A DNA stretch of 64,000 nucleotides from Bacillus sp. M6-12 (GCF_002860285.1 NZ_PGVF01000009.1:62001-126000), one strand, 5' to 3'. Shown: positions 34,381-43,568, numbered from the stretch's first letter. Made by a program: numbers and translations. Notes: generated by a model from the sequence alone, not told the origin.

Positions 34381-34749
34381 GAGGAACACTCCTTTTATCT
34401 TGTTATTCAGACTTTTTATTATATACTGCTAGATTATTTCTGTCTGTTTTAGCAGGAGCTTGTTGAAACCGAATACAGGAAAATGACTTAGTTGTTTTCA
34501 GGAAATTTCCATGAAGCATGGGGATTGCCGCTGCTTTTTTTGGTTTCTCAGGATGATATGCAAACACACTGTTGCCAAAAGGCTAGAGCCCTAAGCCATC
34601 TTTCCGTAATTATTTTTATTAAAATTCGATAATGAAAGTGGATTGCTTGTCATAGTTATGTATGTAAATAGATTGAAAACTGCAGACAGGTTTTTACAAA
34701 TGTTTTTTTGAAAAATATCGAGAGTTTGTTTGAGAAAGGGGGACAATCT
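34381..34749. other. Intergenic stretch (369 bases) before the amidinotransferase cluster
   Basis: No gene is visible. This segment must contain the promoter for the amidinotransferase and ABC importer cluster. The CTGTCG...CGACAG palindrome seen at the gntR promoter was not found here. Confidence 0.4.
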
Positions 34750-35694
34750 GTGCCGAAAGTCACCGTACAAGGGGAACGCTGGTTTCCATCAGAGATAAGC
34801 TTTTCAAAAGAGATACAGGATGTGTGGGGTAACTGGTATTGTGATTCAGAAGTAGGGAAATTACGTGCTGTCCTGATGAGAAGGCCCGGAGAGGAAATTG
34901 AACAAGTGAAGGATTCTAATTACTCATCGTTTCGCTGGAAATCACCGATGGTTCCCGCTAAAGCACGTGAGCAGCATGATCGATTAGCGGATATTTACCG
35001 TGAACATGGTGTGCAGGTGCATTATGTAGAGACACAGCGGGCAGACAGGCCCAATGCATTATTTGTAAGAGACCAGGTAGTAATGACTCCTGAGGGGGCG
35101 ATTGTGTGCCGGAATGGCATATCAGCCCGCAGAGGAGAGGAACGATATGCGGCGGCTGCTCTAGCGAAGCTGGGTGTCCCTATTATTAAGACCATTAATG
35201 GTGATGGATGGTTTGATGGAGCGTGCGCAATGTGGCTTGACCGTGAAACTGTGATTCTTGGAACAGGTGCACGGGCCAATCGGTCAGGCGCTGAACAAGT
35301 AGAATCAGAGCTAAGAAATATCGGCGTCAGCCAAATCCTCCATTTTGAGATCCCATATGGGCATGCCCATTTGGATGGACTGATTAATTTTGCTGATCGA
35401 AAGACTGCTGCGATTTTCCCATGGCAGGTTCCATTTGAGGTAGTCAAATTCCTGCTGGAACGAGATTTTACAATTATAGAAGCTACCAATGTTGAAGAAA
35501 TCAAAATCAGGGCCTGTATTAATTTTGTTGCACTTGAGCCGGGTAAAGTTGTCATGCCATCAGGCTGTCAGGAAATGAAAAGTAAGCTGGAGGAAGCCGG
35601 TGTTGCTGCTATTGAAGCAGATATGAGTGAAATACTGAACGGATGGGGCGCTATGCATTGCATGACTGCTTTTTTAAAAAGGGATCCAATTTAA
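34750..35694 (+). CDS. Amidinotransferase/arginine-deiminase-fold enzyme, copy 1
   Basis: The 314-residue product belongs to the guanidino-group modifying superfamily (arginine deiminase, DDAH, amidinotransferases). Landmarks are NRP-like DRPNALFVRDQ, INGDGWFDGACAMW, the catalytic His in HAHLDGLINF and the catalytic Cys in GWGAMHCMTAF near the C terminus. GTG 34750, 7 bases after AAAGGGGG, is preferred to TTG 34708. It is followed 29 bases later by a polar-amino-acid ABC importer. The substrate probably carries a guanidino or amidine group. Hydrolysis versus group transfer cannot be told from sequence. Confidence 0.88.
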   Translation: MPKVTVQGERWFPSEISFSKEIQDVWGNWYCDSEVGKLRAVLMRRPGEEIEQVKDSNYSSFRWKSPMVPAKAREQHDRLADIYREHGVQVHYVETQRADRPNALFVRDQVVMTPEGAIVCRNGISARRGEERYAAAALAKLGVPIIKTINGDGWFDGACAMWLDRETVILGTGARANRSGAEQVESELRNIGVSQILHFEIPYGHAHLDGLINFADRKTAAIFPWQVPFEVVKFLLERDFTIIEATNVEEIKIRACINFVALEPGKVVMPSGCQEMKSKLEEAGVAAIEADMSEILNGWGAMHCMTAFLKRDPI

Positions 35695-35723
35695 TAAACC
35701 ATATATAAAAAAGGGGAATGAAA

Positions 35724-36554
35724 ATGAGAAAAAGGCTGATTTTTGTACTGTTGCTTCTTTTTACTTTGGTCATAACCGGGTGCAGCAATGATTCTGATAC
35801 AAAGAAAGCAGGAAACGATCCTTCTACAATTGATAACGTGCTGAAGAAGAAAAAACTAATCATCGGTACTGCTCCTGGATATTTTCCATTCGAAATGAAA
35901 GACTTGAATGGAGATTTTATTGGTTACGATATCGATACGGCTAAGGCGATCTCAGAATCGCTAAAGGTAGATGTTGAATTTAAGCAATTTGGCTTCGATG
36001 GACTAATTCCTGCGCTTCAAACTGGGGAAATTGACATGGTTGTTGCCGGAATGACAATAAGGGGCGACCGAGCACTCTCTGTAAGCTTTGCAAATCCTTA
36101 CTTTAAAACCGGACAGGTAATGATGCTGCCAAAAAAGGATACCGCAACAAAATCCTGGCAGGACCTTGATAAGCCAGGCAAGAAGATTGCTGTTTCTTTG
36201 GGGACCACCGGTGCCTTACTCGCAAAACAGCTATATAAAAATGCTGAAGTTCTTGATTTCGAGGATTTTCCATCTGCTTCAATGGCGATGATTCAGGGCC
36301 AGGCTGACGGGATTATATATGATGAGCCAGGGGTGCGCACTTATGAATTGATGAACCCTGATAGTGTCCGGGGATTATACGACCTGATTTCATCAGAGAA
36401 CTTGGGCATCGCTGTCCGTAAAGACGACCTGAAGTCTATTCAATGGATTAATTCATTCCTGGAATCCTATATTGGCAGTCCGGCTGAACTGGAGTCCCGT
36501 AAAAAATGGTTTGAAAATGCTGATTGGCTTGACAAGGTAGAAACGAAAAAATAA
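35724..36554 (+). CDS. Polar amino acid ABC transporter, substrate-binding lipoprotein
   Basis: The 276-residue protein has a lipoprotein signal (LVITGCSNDSD, Cys about residue 22), then an SBP_bac_3 domain. Its motifs are IGTAPGYFPFEMKDLNG, GYDIDTAKAI, FDGLIPALQTGEIDMVVAGM and RALSVSFANPYF. It would be anchored outside the membrane and deliver ligand to the permease encoded next. ATG 35724 lies 7 bases after AAGGGG. The family binds arginine, lysine, glutamine, cystine and related compounds. The flanking amidinotransferases suggest a guanidino-type ligand. Confidence 0.93.
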   Translation: MRKRLIFVLLLLFTLVITGCSNDSDTKKAGNDPSTIDNVLKKKKLIIGTAPGYFPFEMKDLNGDFIGYDIDTAKAISESLKVDVEFKQFGFDGLIPALQTGEIDMVVAGMTIRGDRALSVSFANPYFKTGQVMMLPKKDTATKSWQDLDKPGKKIAVSLGTTGALLAKQLYKNAEVLDFEDFPSASMAMIQGQADGIIYDEPGVRTYELMNPDSVRGLYDLISSENLGIAVRKDDLKSIQWINSFLESYIGSPAELESRKKWFENADWLDKVETKK

Positions 36555-36573
36555 TCCCATTGGAGGAATATCC

Positions 36574-37230
36574 ATGTATCAAGCCGACTGGAGTGTTATT
36601 CCGCAAAATATCGGTCTTCTCCTGGACGGGGTCCTGCTGACACTTCAAATCTCAGCCTTGGCTTTAATCATTAGTATCCCGGTGGGGGTAATCCTGGGAC
36701 TTTGCAGGATTTCCAAGTACAAAATCATATCTTTTCTGGCAACAGCTTATATAGAGTTTATAAGAGGGGTTCCGCTCCTTGTCCTGCTTTTTTGGATCTT
36801 CTTTGTATTAGGAAAATTCCTGCAGCTAGGGCCATATTGGTCAGCAGTGCTTGGTTTAGCAGCGTTTTCAGGAGCCTTTGTAGCTGAAATTATCCGTGCA
36901 GGAATTGAATCGGTTCCTAAAGGACAAATGGAATCTGCCCGTTCTTCGGGAATGACCTATTTCCAGGCAATGCGCCTGATTATCCTGCCGCAAGCATTTA
37001 GAAAAATGCTGCCGCCGTTAGCATCACAATTCATCATTTTGATTAAGGATTCGTCCCTAGTATCTGTGATATCAGTCACTGATTTGACGCTAGTGGCGAA
37101 GAACCTTATCGTAACTTCGTTTCGTTCATTGGAAGTCTGGACGGCAGTAGCGATTTTATACTTTATTATTACCTTTACACTGTCCCAGGTCATCCGGATT
37201 TTTGAACGTAAATTTAAGCTTCGCGAATAG
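36574..37230 (+). CDS. Polar amino acid ABC transporter, permease
   Basis: The 218-residue inner membrane protein has about five membrane segments and the His/Glu/Gln-type permease features TAYIEFIRGVPLLVLLFW and the EAA loop ESARSSGMTYFQAMRLIILP, which contacts the ATPase. It starts at ATG 36574 after TGGAGGAA, 19 bases after the binding-protein gene. A single permease gene implies a homodimer, usual for this class. Confidence 0.95.
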   Translation: MYQADWSVIPQNIGLLLDGVLLTLQISALALIISIPVGVILGLCRISKYKIISFLATAYIEFIRGVPLLVLLFWIFFVLGKFLQLGPYWSAVLGLAAFSGAFVAEIIRAGIESVPKGQMESARSSGMTYFQAMRLIILPQAFRKMLPPLASQFIILIKDSSLVSVISVTDLTLVAKNLIVTSFRSLEVWTAVAILYFIITFTLSQVIRIFERKFKLRE

Positions 37231-37275
37231 TTTCTTCTTATTTAATAGATTCAGAACGTTAACGAGGTGCTAAAA

Positions 37276-38004
37276 ATGATAAGGATAAAAGATGTTGAAA
37301 AGAGTTTTGGAGACTTAAAGGTTCTTAACAATATTAACCTGGAAGTCCCCCAATCAAATGTATACGCAATAATCGGACCTAGCGGCGCGGGAAAAAGTAC
37401 ACTTATCCGGGCAGTAAATGCCCTTGAGGAAATTGACAGCGGAGAAATCATTGTTGACGGAATCTCCATTCACGATAAAAAAACAAATATCAATAAAATA
37501 CGCACTGAAATTGGCTTCGTTTTTCAATCTTTTAATTTGTATCCTTTCCTAACTGCACTTGAGAACGTAACAATTGCGTCCATCAATGTCAAGAAAACCA
37601 ATAAAGCGGAAGCAATTGAAAAAGGGAAAGAACTGCTTGCATCCTTAGGCTTGGAGGATAAGTTTCACTCTTATCCTTCAAAGCTCTCCGGAGGACAGCA
37701 ACAGCGTGTTGCGATTGCAAGGGCACTTGCTATGGATCCAAAGGTGATGTTATTCGATGAGCCGACATCCGCACTTGACCCGGAAATGATCAAGGAAGTA
37801 CTAGATGCGATCCGGAAGCTGGCCAAGTCAGGAATGACAATGATGGTAGTTACTCATGAAATGGGCTTTGCGAGGGAAATGTGTGACCAGATCGTTTTTA
37901 TGGCTGATGGAAGTATCATTGAAGTCGCCCCGCCGGCAACATTTTTTACTAATCCTGAATCTCCACGTGCACAGGATTTTTTATCGAAAGTACTTAATCA
38001 TTAA
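37276..38004 (+). CDS. Polar amino acid ABC transporter, ATPase
   Basis: The 242-residue protein is the energy unit of the importer. It shows Walker A GPSGAGKST, Q-loop FVFQSFNLYPF, signature LSGGQQQRVAIARAL, Walker B VMLFDEPTSALDPE and switch His in VVTHEMGFA. I choose ATG 37276, 8 bases after GAGGTG; a GTG at 37267 lies inside that site. It is followed at once by the second amidinotransferase, whose ribosome site overlaps this stop, so the importer and both enzymes form one transcript. Confidence 0.96.
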   Translation: MIRIKDVEKSFGDLKVLNNINLEVPQSNVYAIIGPSGAGKSTLIRAVNALEEIDSGEIIVDGISIHDKKTNINKIRTEIGFVFQSFNLYPFLTALENVTIASINVKKTNKAEAIEKGKELLASLGLEDKFHSYPSKLSGGQQQRVAIARALAMDPKVMLFDEPTSALDPEMIKEVLDAIRKLAKSGMTMMVVTHEMGFAREMCDQIVFMADGSIIEVAPPATFFTNPESPRAQDFLSKVLNH

Positions 38005-38015
38005 GGAGTAAGATG

Positions 38016-38972
38016 ATGAGCAAAATAACTCAGCAGGTAAAGGTACAGGGCGAGCGCTGGTTTCCGTGTGAGTCGAGTTTTTCGGCAGAAATGCAGCAGC
38101 TCTGGGGTGACTGGTATTGTGATTCGGAAATAGGGAAGCTTCAAGCGGTTTTGATGCATCGTCCGGGTAAAGAGATTGAAGGAATTACAAAGGAGAATTT
38201 TGCTGAATACCGCTTCCGTGCGCCGATTAACCCAGAAAGGGCAAGGGCCCAGCAGGATAGTCTTGCAGATATATACAGGCAGCACGGTGTTCAGGTGCAT
38301 TATGTTGAAAATCAGCGGACTGACAGGCCGAATGCGATGTTTATGCGTGATCTAATGTTCATGACCCCGGAAGGAGCTATCGTTTGCCGCCCAGCAATTC
38401 CTTCAAGGCGCGGAGAAGAAAAAGCCGTTGCGAAAACACTCGCCTCCCTTGGTGTGCCTATTATCAAAACGATTAATGGGGATGGATATTTCGAAGGTGC
38501 AAGTGCCATGTGGATCAATCGGGAAACCGTAATAATTGGTACAGGGAGCAGAACAAATGAGTCCGGAGCAAAGCAGGTTGAAGCTGAACTAAGAAATATT
38601 GGCGTCAAAAATATCATCCGAACCCAAATACCATTTGGATCAATCCACTTGGACGGGTATATGAATATGGTTGATAAAAATAAACTGCTGATTTTTCCAT
38701 GGCATGTAACCTATGATTGCGCCAAACAATTAATGGATCAGGGAATCGAACTGATAGAGCTGGCGGATATCACTGAATTAAAGCAGGGAATGGGCATGAA
38801 CTTCGTTGCTCTTGAGCCAGGTAAGGTCGTTATGCCATCCAGTAATCCCTACACGAAAACATTACTTGAGTCCCATGGGATTGAAGTAATCGAAGCTGAA
38901 ATGGATGAAATTATGAACGGCTGGGGAGCGATTCACTGCATGACAGCTTTTTTAAAGCGTGAGCCTGTCTGA
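38016..38972 (+). CDS. Amidinotransferase/arginine-deiminase-fold enzyme, copy 2
   Basis: The 318-residue paralogue of the enzyme at 34750 keeps the same core: VQGERWFPCESSF, DRPNAMFMRDL, INGDGYFEGASAMW, the catalytic His in IHLDGYMNM and Cys in AIHCMTAF. Differences cluster at likely substrate-facing sites, such as DGACAMW against EGASAMW and GHAHLDG against GSIHLDG, so the two may act on successive or related substrates. ATG 38016 is 7 bases after AAGGAG. It is the last gene before a terminator. Confidence 0.88.
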   Translation: MSKITQQVKVQGERWFPCESSFSAEMQQLWGDWYCDSEIGKLQAVLMHRPGKEIEGITKENFAEYRFRAPINPERARAQQDSLADIYRQHGVQVHYVENQRTDRPNAMFMRDLMFMTPEGAIVCRPAIPSRRGEEKAVAKTLASLGVPIIKTINGDGYFEGASAMWINRETVIIGTGSRTNESGAKQVEAELRNIGVKNIIRTQIPFGSIHLDGYMNMVDKNKLLIFPWHVTYDCAKQLMDQGIELIELADITELKQGMGMNFVALEPGKVVMPSSNPYTKTLLESHGIEVIEAEMDEIMNGWGAIHCMTAFLKREPV

Positions 38973-38980
38973 TTGAAGGA

Positions 38981-39010
38981 AGGCGGGGATTACTTTCCCG
39001 CCTATTTTTA
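38981..39010 (+). terminator. Terminator after the second amidinotransferase
   Basis: A 7-bp stem AGGCGGG/CCCGCCT is followed by ATTTTTA. It ends the importer transcript 9 bases after the stop codon. Confidence 0.85.
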
Positions 39011-39050
39011 ATGTTTTTAAGGAAAAATTCTACAGAAAAGAGGAAACAGC

Positions 39051-40478
39051 GTGAAGGCGGATTTTATTATTTCTCATGCATTTGTTTTAACGATGGAAGG
39101 GCCTGGAGTGGGTATGATTGAGGATGGCGCAGTTGCCATAAAAGGCAATAAGATTGCAGCTGTAGGGACAACCGATGAGGTACTGTCACAATTCTCAGCT
39201 GAAGAATATATTGATGCAAATAATAAATTGGTGATGCCCGGCCTTATAGACGCACATATACATACAGGATTGGCCATTGTCAGAGGTGTTGCGCAGGATA
39301 TGACGAACTGGATGCAGGAAGGATTATGGCCATTTATGAAGTTTGTAACACCAGCTGACAGCCTTGCCGGGTCCATGGTCAATATTATCGAAGGCATCAA
39401 AGCTGGTACCACGACTTTTTGTGATTATGACAGAAACATGAACGAAATCGTTACTAATTATAGCAAAATCGGCGCCAGGGCAAGGGTCGCCGAATTGGTT
39501 AATGAAATTCCTGATGATATAGGGGATGTGCCGGTTGGTGAGCTTTATCCTTTTTATTCAGAAATTGGTGAAAGAAAGCTGCAGAATAATATCAAGTTAC
39601 TAAATAGGTGGCACGAAACCGAAAATGGGCGGATTACATGTATGTTCGGTCCGCATGGCCCCGATATGATGAGCCTAGAATTATTGCTTGAGATAAAGGC
39701 GCTGGCTGAAAAATACGATACGAAGCTTCATATGCATGTAGCCCAGGGTGACAGGGAAATACTGCAAATGGAAAAGCGTTACGGCAAACGCTCTATCCCT
39801 TTTTTAAACGAAAAAGGGTATCTGAATAATAGATTGCTTGCTGTCCACCTTACAGAGGCAACAAAGGAAGAAACGGTATTAGTGGCAAAACAGGGTGCAT
39901 CCATGATTAACTGTGCTGGCAGCATTGGCATCATTGATGGCATCGTTCCTCCCTTGCTCGAATTTTTGGAAGCGAATGGCACGGCGGCCCTTGGTTCAGA
40001 CCAGGCACCCGGAAACAATTGCAATAACATGTTTAATGAAATGAAATTTGTTTCAATCCTCAATAAAGTCAAAACAAGAAATCCGGCAACATTTACAGCG
40101 ACGAAAGCGCTAAGACTGGCAACCATTGAATCGGCAAAGGCAATTGGACTTGAGCATGAAATCGGATCACTCGCTGCAGGGAAGAAGGCCGATCTTTTAA
40201 TTATAGATTTAGAAGTGCCAAGCATGTCACCGGTCATTACCTTACCTGTCCGGAACATTGTTCCAAACCTGGTTTACTCAGCAAATGGAAGTGAAGTGGA
40301 ATCAGTTATGATTGACGGGAAATTTATTATGACTAACCGGACCATTACAACAGTTGATGAAAAACAAGCAATAAAAGAAATGCAAAAATCAGCTGACTCG
40401 ATTAGCGAAAAAGCAAAGGAAGAGCTCAAGCACTCGAAAAGCCCGCTGCTGTCCATGATGAAGAACGGTGATTTATAA
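39051..40478 (+). CDS. Metal-dependent amidohydrolase (ATZ/TRZ-like deaminase)
   Basis: The 475-residue enzyme belongs to the cytosine/guanine deaminase and chlorohydrolase branch of the amidohydrolases. Metal and catalytic ligands are visible: HxH in GLIDAHIHTG, His in LHMHVAQGD, His in AVHLTEAT and Asp in ALGSDQAPGNN. The C-terminal beta segment GSLAAGKKADLLIIDL is typical. It hydrolyses an exocyclic amine, chloride or amide of an N-heterocycle or cyclic guanidine-like compound in known relatives. It starts at GTG 39051, 48 bases beyond the terminator stem, and has its own terminator. Confidence 0.9.
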   Translation: MKADFIISHAFVLTMEGPGVGMIEDGAVAIKGNKIAAVGTTDEVLSQFSAEEYIDANNKLVMPGLIDAHIHTGLAIVRGVAQDMTNWMQEGLWPFMKFVTPADSLAGSMVNIIEGIKAGTTTFCDYDRNMNEIVTNYSKIGARARVAELVNEIPDDIGDVPVGELYPFYSEIGERKLQNNIKLLNRWHETENGRITCMFGPHGPDMMSLELLLEIKALAEKYDTKLHMHVAQGDREILQMEKRYGKRSIPFLNEKGYLNNRLLAVHLTEATKEETVLVAKQGASMINCAGSIGIIDGIVPPLLEFLEANGTAALGSDQAPGNNCNNMFNEMKFVSILNKVKTRNPATFTATKALRLATIESAKAIGLEHEIGSLAAGKKADLLIIDLEVPSMSPVITLPVRNIVPNLVYSANGSEVESVMIDGKFIMTNRTITTVDEKQAIKEMQKSADSISEKAKEELKHSKSPLLSMMKNGDL

Positions 40479-40508
40479 CAGAAATGGAAAAAAGCATGTT
40501 TGTTTTGT

Positions 40509-40541
40509 AACTCCAGTTTTTGTTCTGGAGTTATTTTTTCT
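40509..40541 (+). terminator. Terminator after the amidohydrolase
   Basis: A perfect 8-bp stem AACTCCAG/CTGGAGTT with a T-rich loop is followed by ATTTTTTCTTTTT. Confidence 0.88.
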
Positions 40542-40612
40542 TTTTCAGGCGATCTGCCAGATTAAATGATAAAAAAGATTTGAAATGTCAGAATAATTGC
40601 ACTAATATAAAA

Positions 40613-40642
40613 TTGAAGGCTGTCGACAGGCGACAGTATAAT
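40613..40642 (+). promoter_or_regulatory. gntR promoter with operator palindrome in the spacer
   Basis: TTGAAG (40613-40618) and a perfect TATAAT (40637-40642) are 18 bases apart. The spacer holds the palindrome CTGTCG-ACAGG-CGACAG (40620-40636), which abuts the -10 box. A protein bound there would block RNA polymerase, so autorepression by the GntR protein is likely. Confidence 0.7.
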
Positions 40643-40660
40643 GGAAAAAAAGAGAATTGA

Positions 40661-41338
40661 GTGGAAAAAAGTATGGAACAGAATTATTTAAAGAAGGTTG
40701 TACCGTATTATGAACAGCTTCAGCAAACGCTCAAAAAGAGAATCTCTTATGGGGATTACAAGCCAGGTGAACGGCTGATTGAAGCTCAAATTGCCAGGGA
40801 ATTTGCCATTAGCCGGAGCCCGGTAAGAGAAGCCATTAGGGCACTCATTAATGAAGGGCTGCTAATAATGGTTGATAAATCGCAGATTGTTGTGTATGAA
40901 CCATCATTGAAAGACGTTAAGGAGATTTATGAATGCCGAATAGCGCTGGAATCAACAGCTGTGACATTGGCTGCGCAGAGGGCAACAGATAAGCAGCTTT
41001 CGGTCCTTGAACAAATATTAAAGGATACAGCAGAGGCTATTAAGATGGAAGATAAAGAAAGAATCGTAGCCTGCAATGTAGAGTTTCATGAGTGCATTAT
41101 TGAGTGCAGCGGAAATTCCAGACTGAAAAAGCTGGTTGAGGATCTACAGTCATTAACACAATTTTACAGGGTTTTAAATATTGAGGGTCCTAATCGGGCA
41201 GAAACTATATTAAAAGGCCATACCGAAATTTTTCGTGCTATAAAGAACAGGGATCCGGAAGAAGCTTCTTTAAAATTAACCGAACATACCCGGGAGGACC
41301 TTGAAAATATTATAAAAATCATCGAACAAAAACGGTAA
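40661..41338 (+). CDS. GntR-family regulator, FadR/FCD type
   Basis: The 225-residue regulator has an N-terminal winged helix (KPGERLIEAQIAREFAISRS, then PVREAIRALINEGLL) and a C-terminal FCD ligand domain. The FCD metal/ligand residues are recognisable: Asp/Arg-like EIYECRIALES, His in NVEFHECII, and His in GHTEIFRAI and LTEHTRED. Such proteins bind small acids or their metal complexes. The start may be GTG 40661 or ATG 40673; neither site is strong. Position suggests control of the amidohydrolase and importer cluster or of the dehydrogenase after it. Confidence 0.92.
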   Translation: MEKSMEQNYLKKVVPYYEQLQQTLKKRISYGDYKPGERLIEAQIAREFAISRSPVREAIRALINEGLLIMVDKSQIVVYEPSLKDVKEIYECRIALESTAVTLAAQRATDKQLSVLEQILKDTAEAIKMEDKERIVACNVEFHECIIECSGNSRLKKLVEDLQSLTQFYRVLNIEGPNRAETILKGHTEIFRAIKNRDPEEASLKLTEHTREDLENIIKIIEQKR

Positions 41339-41534
41339 AGAAAATTCTTAGGCTCCGCCGAAATCTCAATCAGGCATTTCAACAGGCGGGATTATCAGTT
41401 AAAACTGGGGCAATCTTAAGTTTTAGTGAAAGATTTCGATTTGTAAGCGGCTGAGTTCGTTTTTGTCTGACTTTGATTGCTCGAGATTTTTAAAATGAAT
41501 ACCTACCAAAATAGTAAGGAGTTGTTACATAATC

Positions 41535-42605
41535 ATGAAACAGTTTGAAGTGGCAGTTTTACCGGGAGACGGAATTGGGAAAGAAGTAGTGCCGGCAGCA
41601 ACAAAGGTGCTAAACGCTGTAGCTGATGTACACGGCGGGCTGAAGTTTAACTTTAAAGAATTTCCATGGAGCTGCGATTATTATTTAGAACACGGTAAGA
41701 TGATGCCGGATGACGGAATGCAAATTCTTCAAAACTTTGACTCTATTTTTCTTGGAGCAGTGGGGAACCCGAAGCTGGTAGCAGATCATATTTCCCTGTG
41801 GGGCCTATTGATTAAAATAAGAAGAGAATTTGAACAATCTATTAATATACGTCCAGCTAAGTTTTTTAAAGGTTTAAAGTCGCCGCTTGTAAACCCCAAT
41901 GATTTTGATTTAATTGTTGTGAGAGAGAACAGTGAAGGGGAGTACAGCGAATCCGGCGGACGAATTCATAAAGGCGAGGATCAAATTGCAATCCAGAATG
42001 CCATCTTTACGAGAAAAGGTACAGAACGGGCCATGAGATATGCGTTTGAGCTGGCAAAAAAGAGAAAGGGGCATGTTTCTTCGGCAACTAAGTCAAACGG
42101 TATCGTTCATTCCATGCCCTTTTGGGATGATGTTTTCAATGAAGTCAAACAGGATTATCCGCAAGTGGAAACTGCATCCTATCATATTGATGCATTAGCT
42201 GCATTCTTTGTGTCTAGACCGCAGATTTTCGATGTGATTGTAGCCAGTAATCTATTTGGCGATATTTTAACGGATATCGGCGGAGCGATAATGGGCAGTA
42301 TTGGGATTGCCCCAGCCGCCAATATTAATATCTATGGTAAATATCCATCGATGTTCGAGCCGGTTCATGGTTCTGCACCGGATATAGTTGGCACAGGCAA
42401 AGCCAATCCTATCGGACAAATCTGGACAGCCAAAATGATGCTCGACCATTTTGGCGAATACGAGCTGGGCAATAAGCTTCTGGATGTCGTGGAAGACGTA
42501 ACAAATGACGGTTTCAAAACACCGGATATTGGGGGTACTTACACTACAGATGAAGTGGCTGACGAAATTTGCAGCAGATTAAAGAAAACCGCGGCGGTGT
42601 CTTAA
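41535..42605 (+). CDS. Tartrate/D-malate dehydrogenase-like enzyme (YcsA/TtuC type)
   Basis: The 356-residue protein belongs to the isocitrate/isopropylmalate dehydrogenase family: VLPGDGIGKEVV at the start, VVRENSEGEYSE as substrate loop, GDILTDIGGAIMGSIGIAPA and EPVHGSAPDIVGTGKANP at the cofactor site. The length and the NSEGEYSE loop favour the tartrate/D-malate group over leucine biosynthesis. It oxidatively decarboxylates D-malate or tartrate in relatives. ATG 41535 follows AAGGAG. It lies 196 bases after the GntR gene and may be one of its targets. Confidence 0.92.
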   Translation: MKQFEVAVLPGDGIGKEVVPAATKVLNAVADVHGGLKFNFKEFPWSCDYYLEHGKMMPDDGMQILQNFDSIFLGAVGNPKLVADHISLWGLLIKIRREFEQSINIRPAKFFKGLKSPLVNPNDFDLIVVRENSEGEYSESGGRIHKGEDQIAIQNAIFTRKGTERAMRYAFELAKKRKGHVSSATKSNGIVHSMPFWDDVFNEVKQDYPQVETASYHIDALAAFFVSRPQIFDVIVASNLFGDILTDIGGAIMGSIGIAPAANINIYGKYPSMFEPVHGSAPDIVGTGKANPIGQIWTAKMMLDHFGEYELGNKLLDVVEDVTNDGFKTPDIGGTYTTDEVADEICSRLKKTAAVS

Positions 42606-42610
42606 AATAG

Positions 42611-42650
42611 CAAAGAGGGCCGATCCTGTGAAATGGAGCGGCCCTCTTTG
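42611..42650 (+). terminator. Stem-loop after the D-malate dehydrogenase-like gene
   Basis: A perfect 12-bp GC-rich stem (42611-42622 with 42639-42650) with a 16-base loop lies just beyond the stop. The 3' flank is only weakly T-rich. Confidence 0.7.
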
Positions 42651-42871
42651 TCAGATAAAAATTAACTATCCGGGGATAAGCGTTGATACGCCTTGGTGTT
42701 CGGAATACTATGCACTATTAACAAACGTGCAGCGTGAAAATAGAAAAAGGACAAATGGCGAGGACTGGTGCTATGTGGCCAATTACCTCCGTGGATTTCA
42801 GGGATCCTGACCAAACTTGATTGAGGTATCAAAATATTGCAAAATGAAAGTTGGTTAAATAAACCTGACTC

Positions 42872-42945
42872 CGGATAAATTATCAGTCAAATCGGTCGAA
42901 TAAATTGAAAAGCGGATAAATTATCAGTCCAATCGGTCGAATAAA
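42872..42945. repeat. 33-bp direct repeat, two copies
   Basis: Two 33-base units (42872-42904 and 42913-42945) differ at one position and are 8 bases apart. The unit begins CGGATAAATTATCAGT and ends CGGTCGAATAAA. They lie in a gene-free zone. Style and setting recall the degenerate array at 31780-32027, although the sequences differ. Confidence 0.8.
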
Positions 42946-43091
42946 AAAGAATTCTATTAAATTACCCTTCTATCTTTAAAATAAATTAGTCATTGGGAAA
43001 CACTTAGAATCTGAGAAAATTAGTTTTTAATAAATTCATAATACGAGCAACTCATCATATGATCAACAATGGAAGGCAGGTTTTGTTCGGC

Positions 43092-43540
43092 TTGAATTCT
43101 ATATTAAAAGAGATTACGGATGCATTGCAAACTCTGTCATCCGCAATAAAGCATCCAGAACGAGGCCTCCACTATAACGGTACGTTCTTGGGAATCAACC
43201 TTACAGATGAAAATTAGATAAGCATGAAGCTAGGGATGCAAAACGCTAACTATCAGCGAGTTGTCCAAGGAGGAGCACTCTACACGTTCGCCGATATTGC
43301 GATCGGTTATACAATATGGGAGAAATGCCAGAGGATGCTTCGGTTTCGACCATAGAGCTGAAAATGAATTATGTCAGACCTGGTTCAGGTGAAAAGCTTT
43401 TTGCAAAGCCGGCAATCCTTCATATGGGAAAGAATACAGTTGTGGCAGAATCCAGGATTTTTAATGATAATGAGCAGCTTGTTGCCGTGGGGCTGGGTAC
43501 GTTTTTTTTGAAGAGGCAGAAGGTAAATAAAAGCTTTTGA
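43092..43540 (+). pseudogene. Decayed PaaI-like hotdog thioesterase
   Basis: A frame from TTG 43092 reads NSILKEITDALQTLSSAIKH to FLGINLTDEN and then a TAG. The same frame continues with KLGMQNANYQRVVQGGALYT and FADIAIGYTIW, the hallmark GGxxxxxxD motif of PaaI thioesterases. A frame change near 43310 leads into PEDASVSTIELKMNYVRPG and the end at 43540. One stop and one frameshift thus break the gene. Intact relatives hydrolyse acyl-CoA thioesters. Confidence 0.75.
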
Positions 43541-43568
43541 TCATTTGATATTGGCGATAAACTTTGAC

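Noticed and set aside
42628..42810. 60-residue frame after the D-malate dehydrogenase-like gene
   Set aside because: It begins inside the terminator hairpin and has no ribosome site or recognisable motif.
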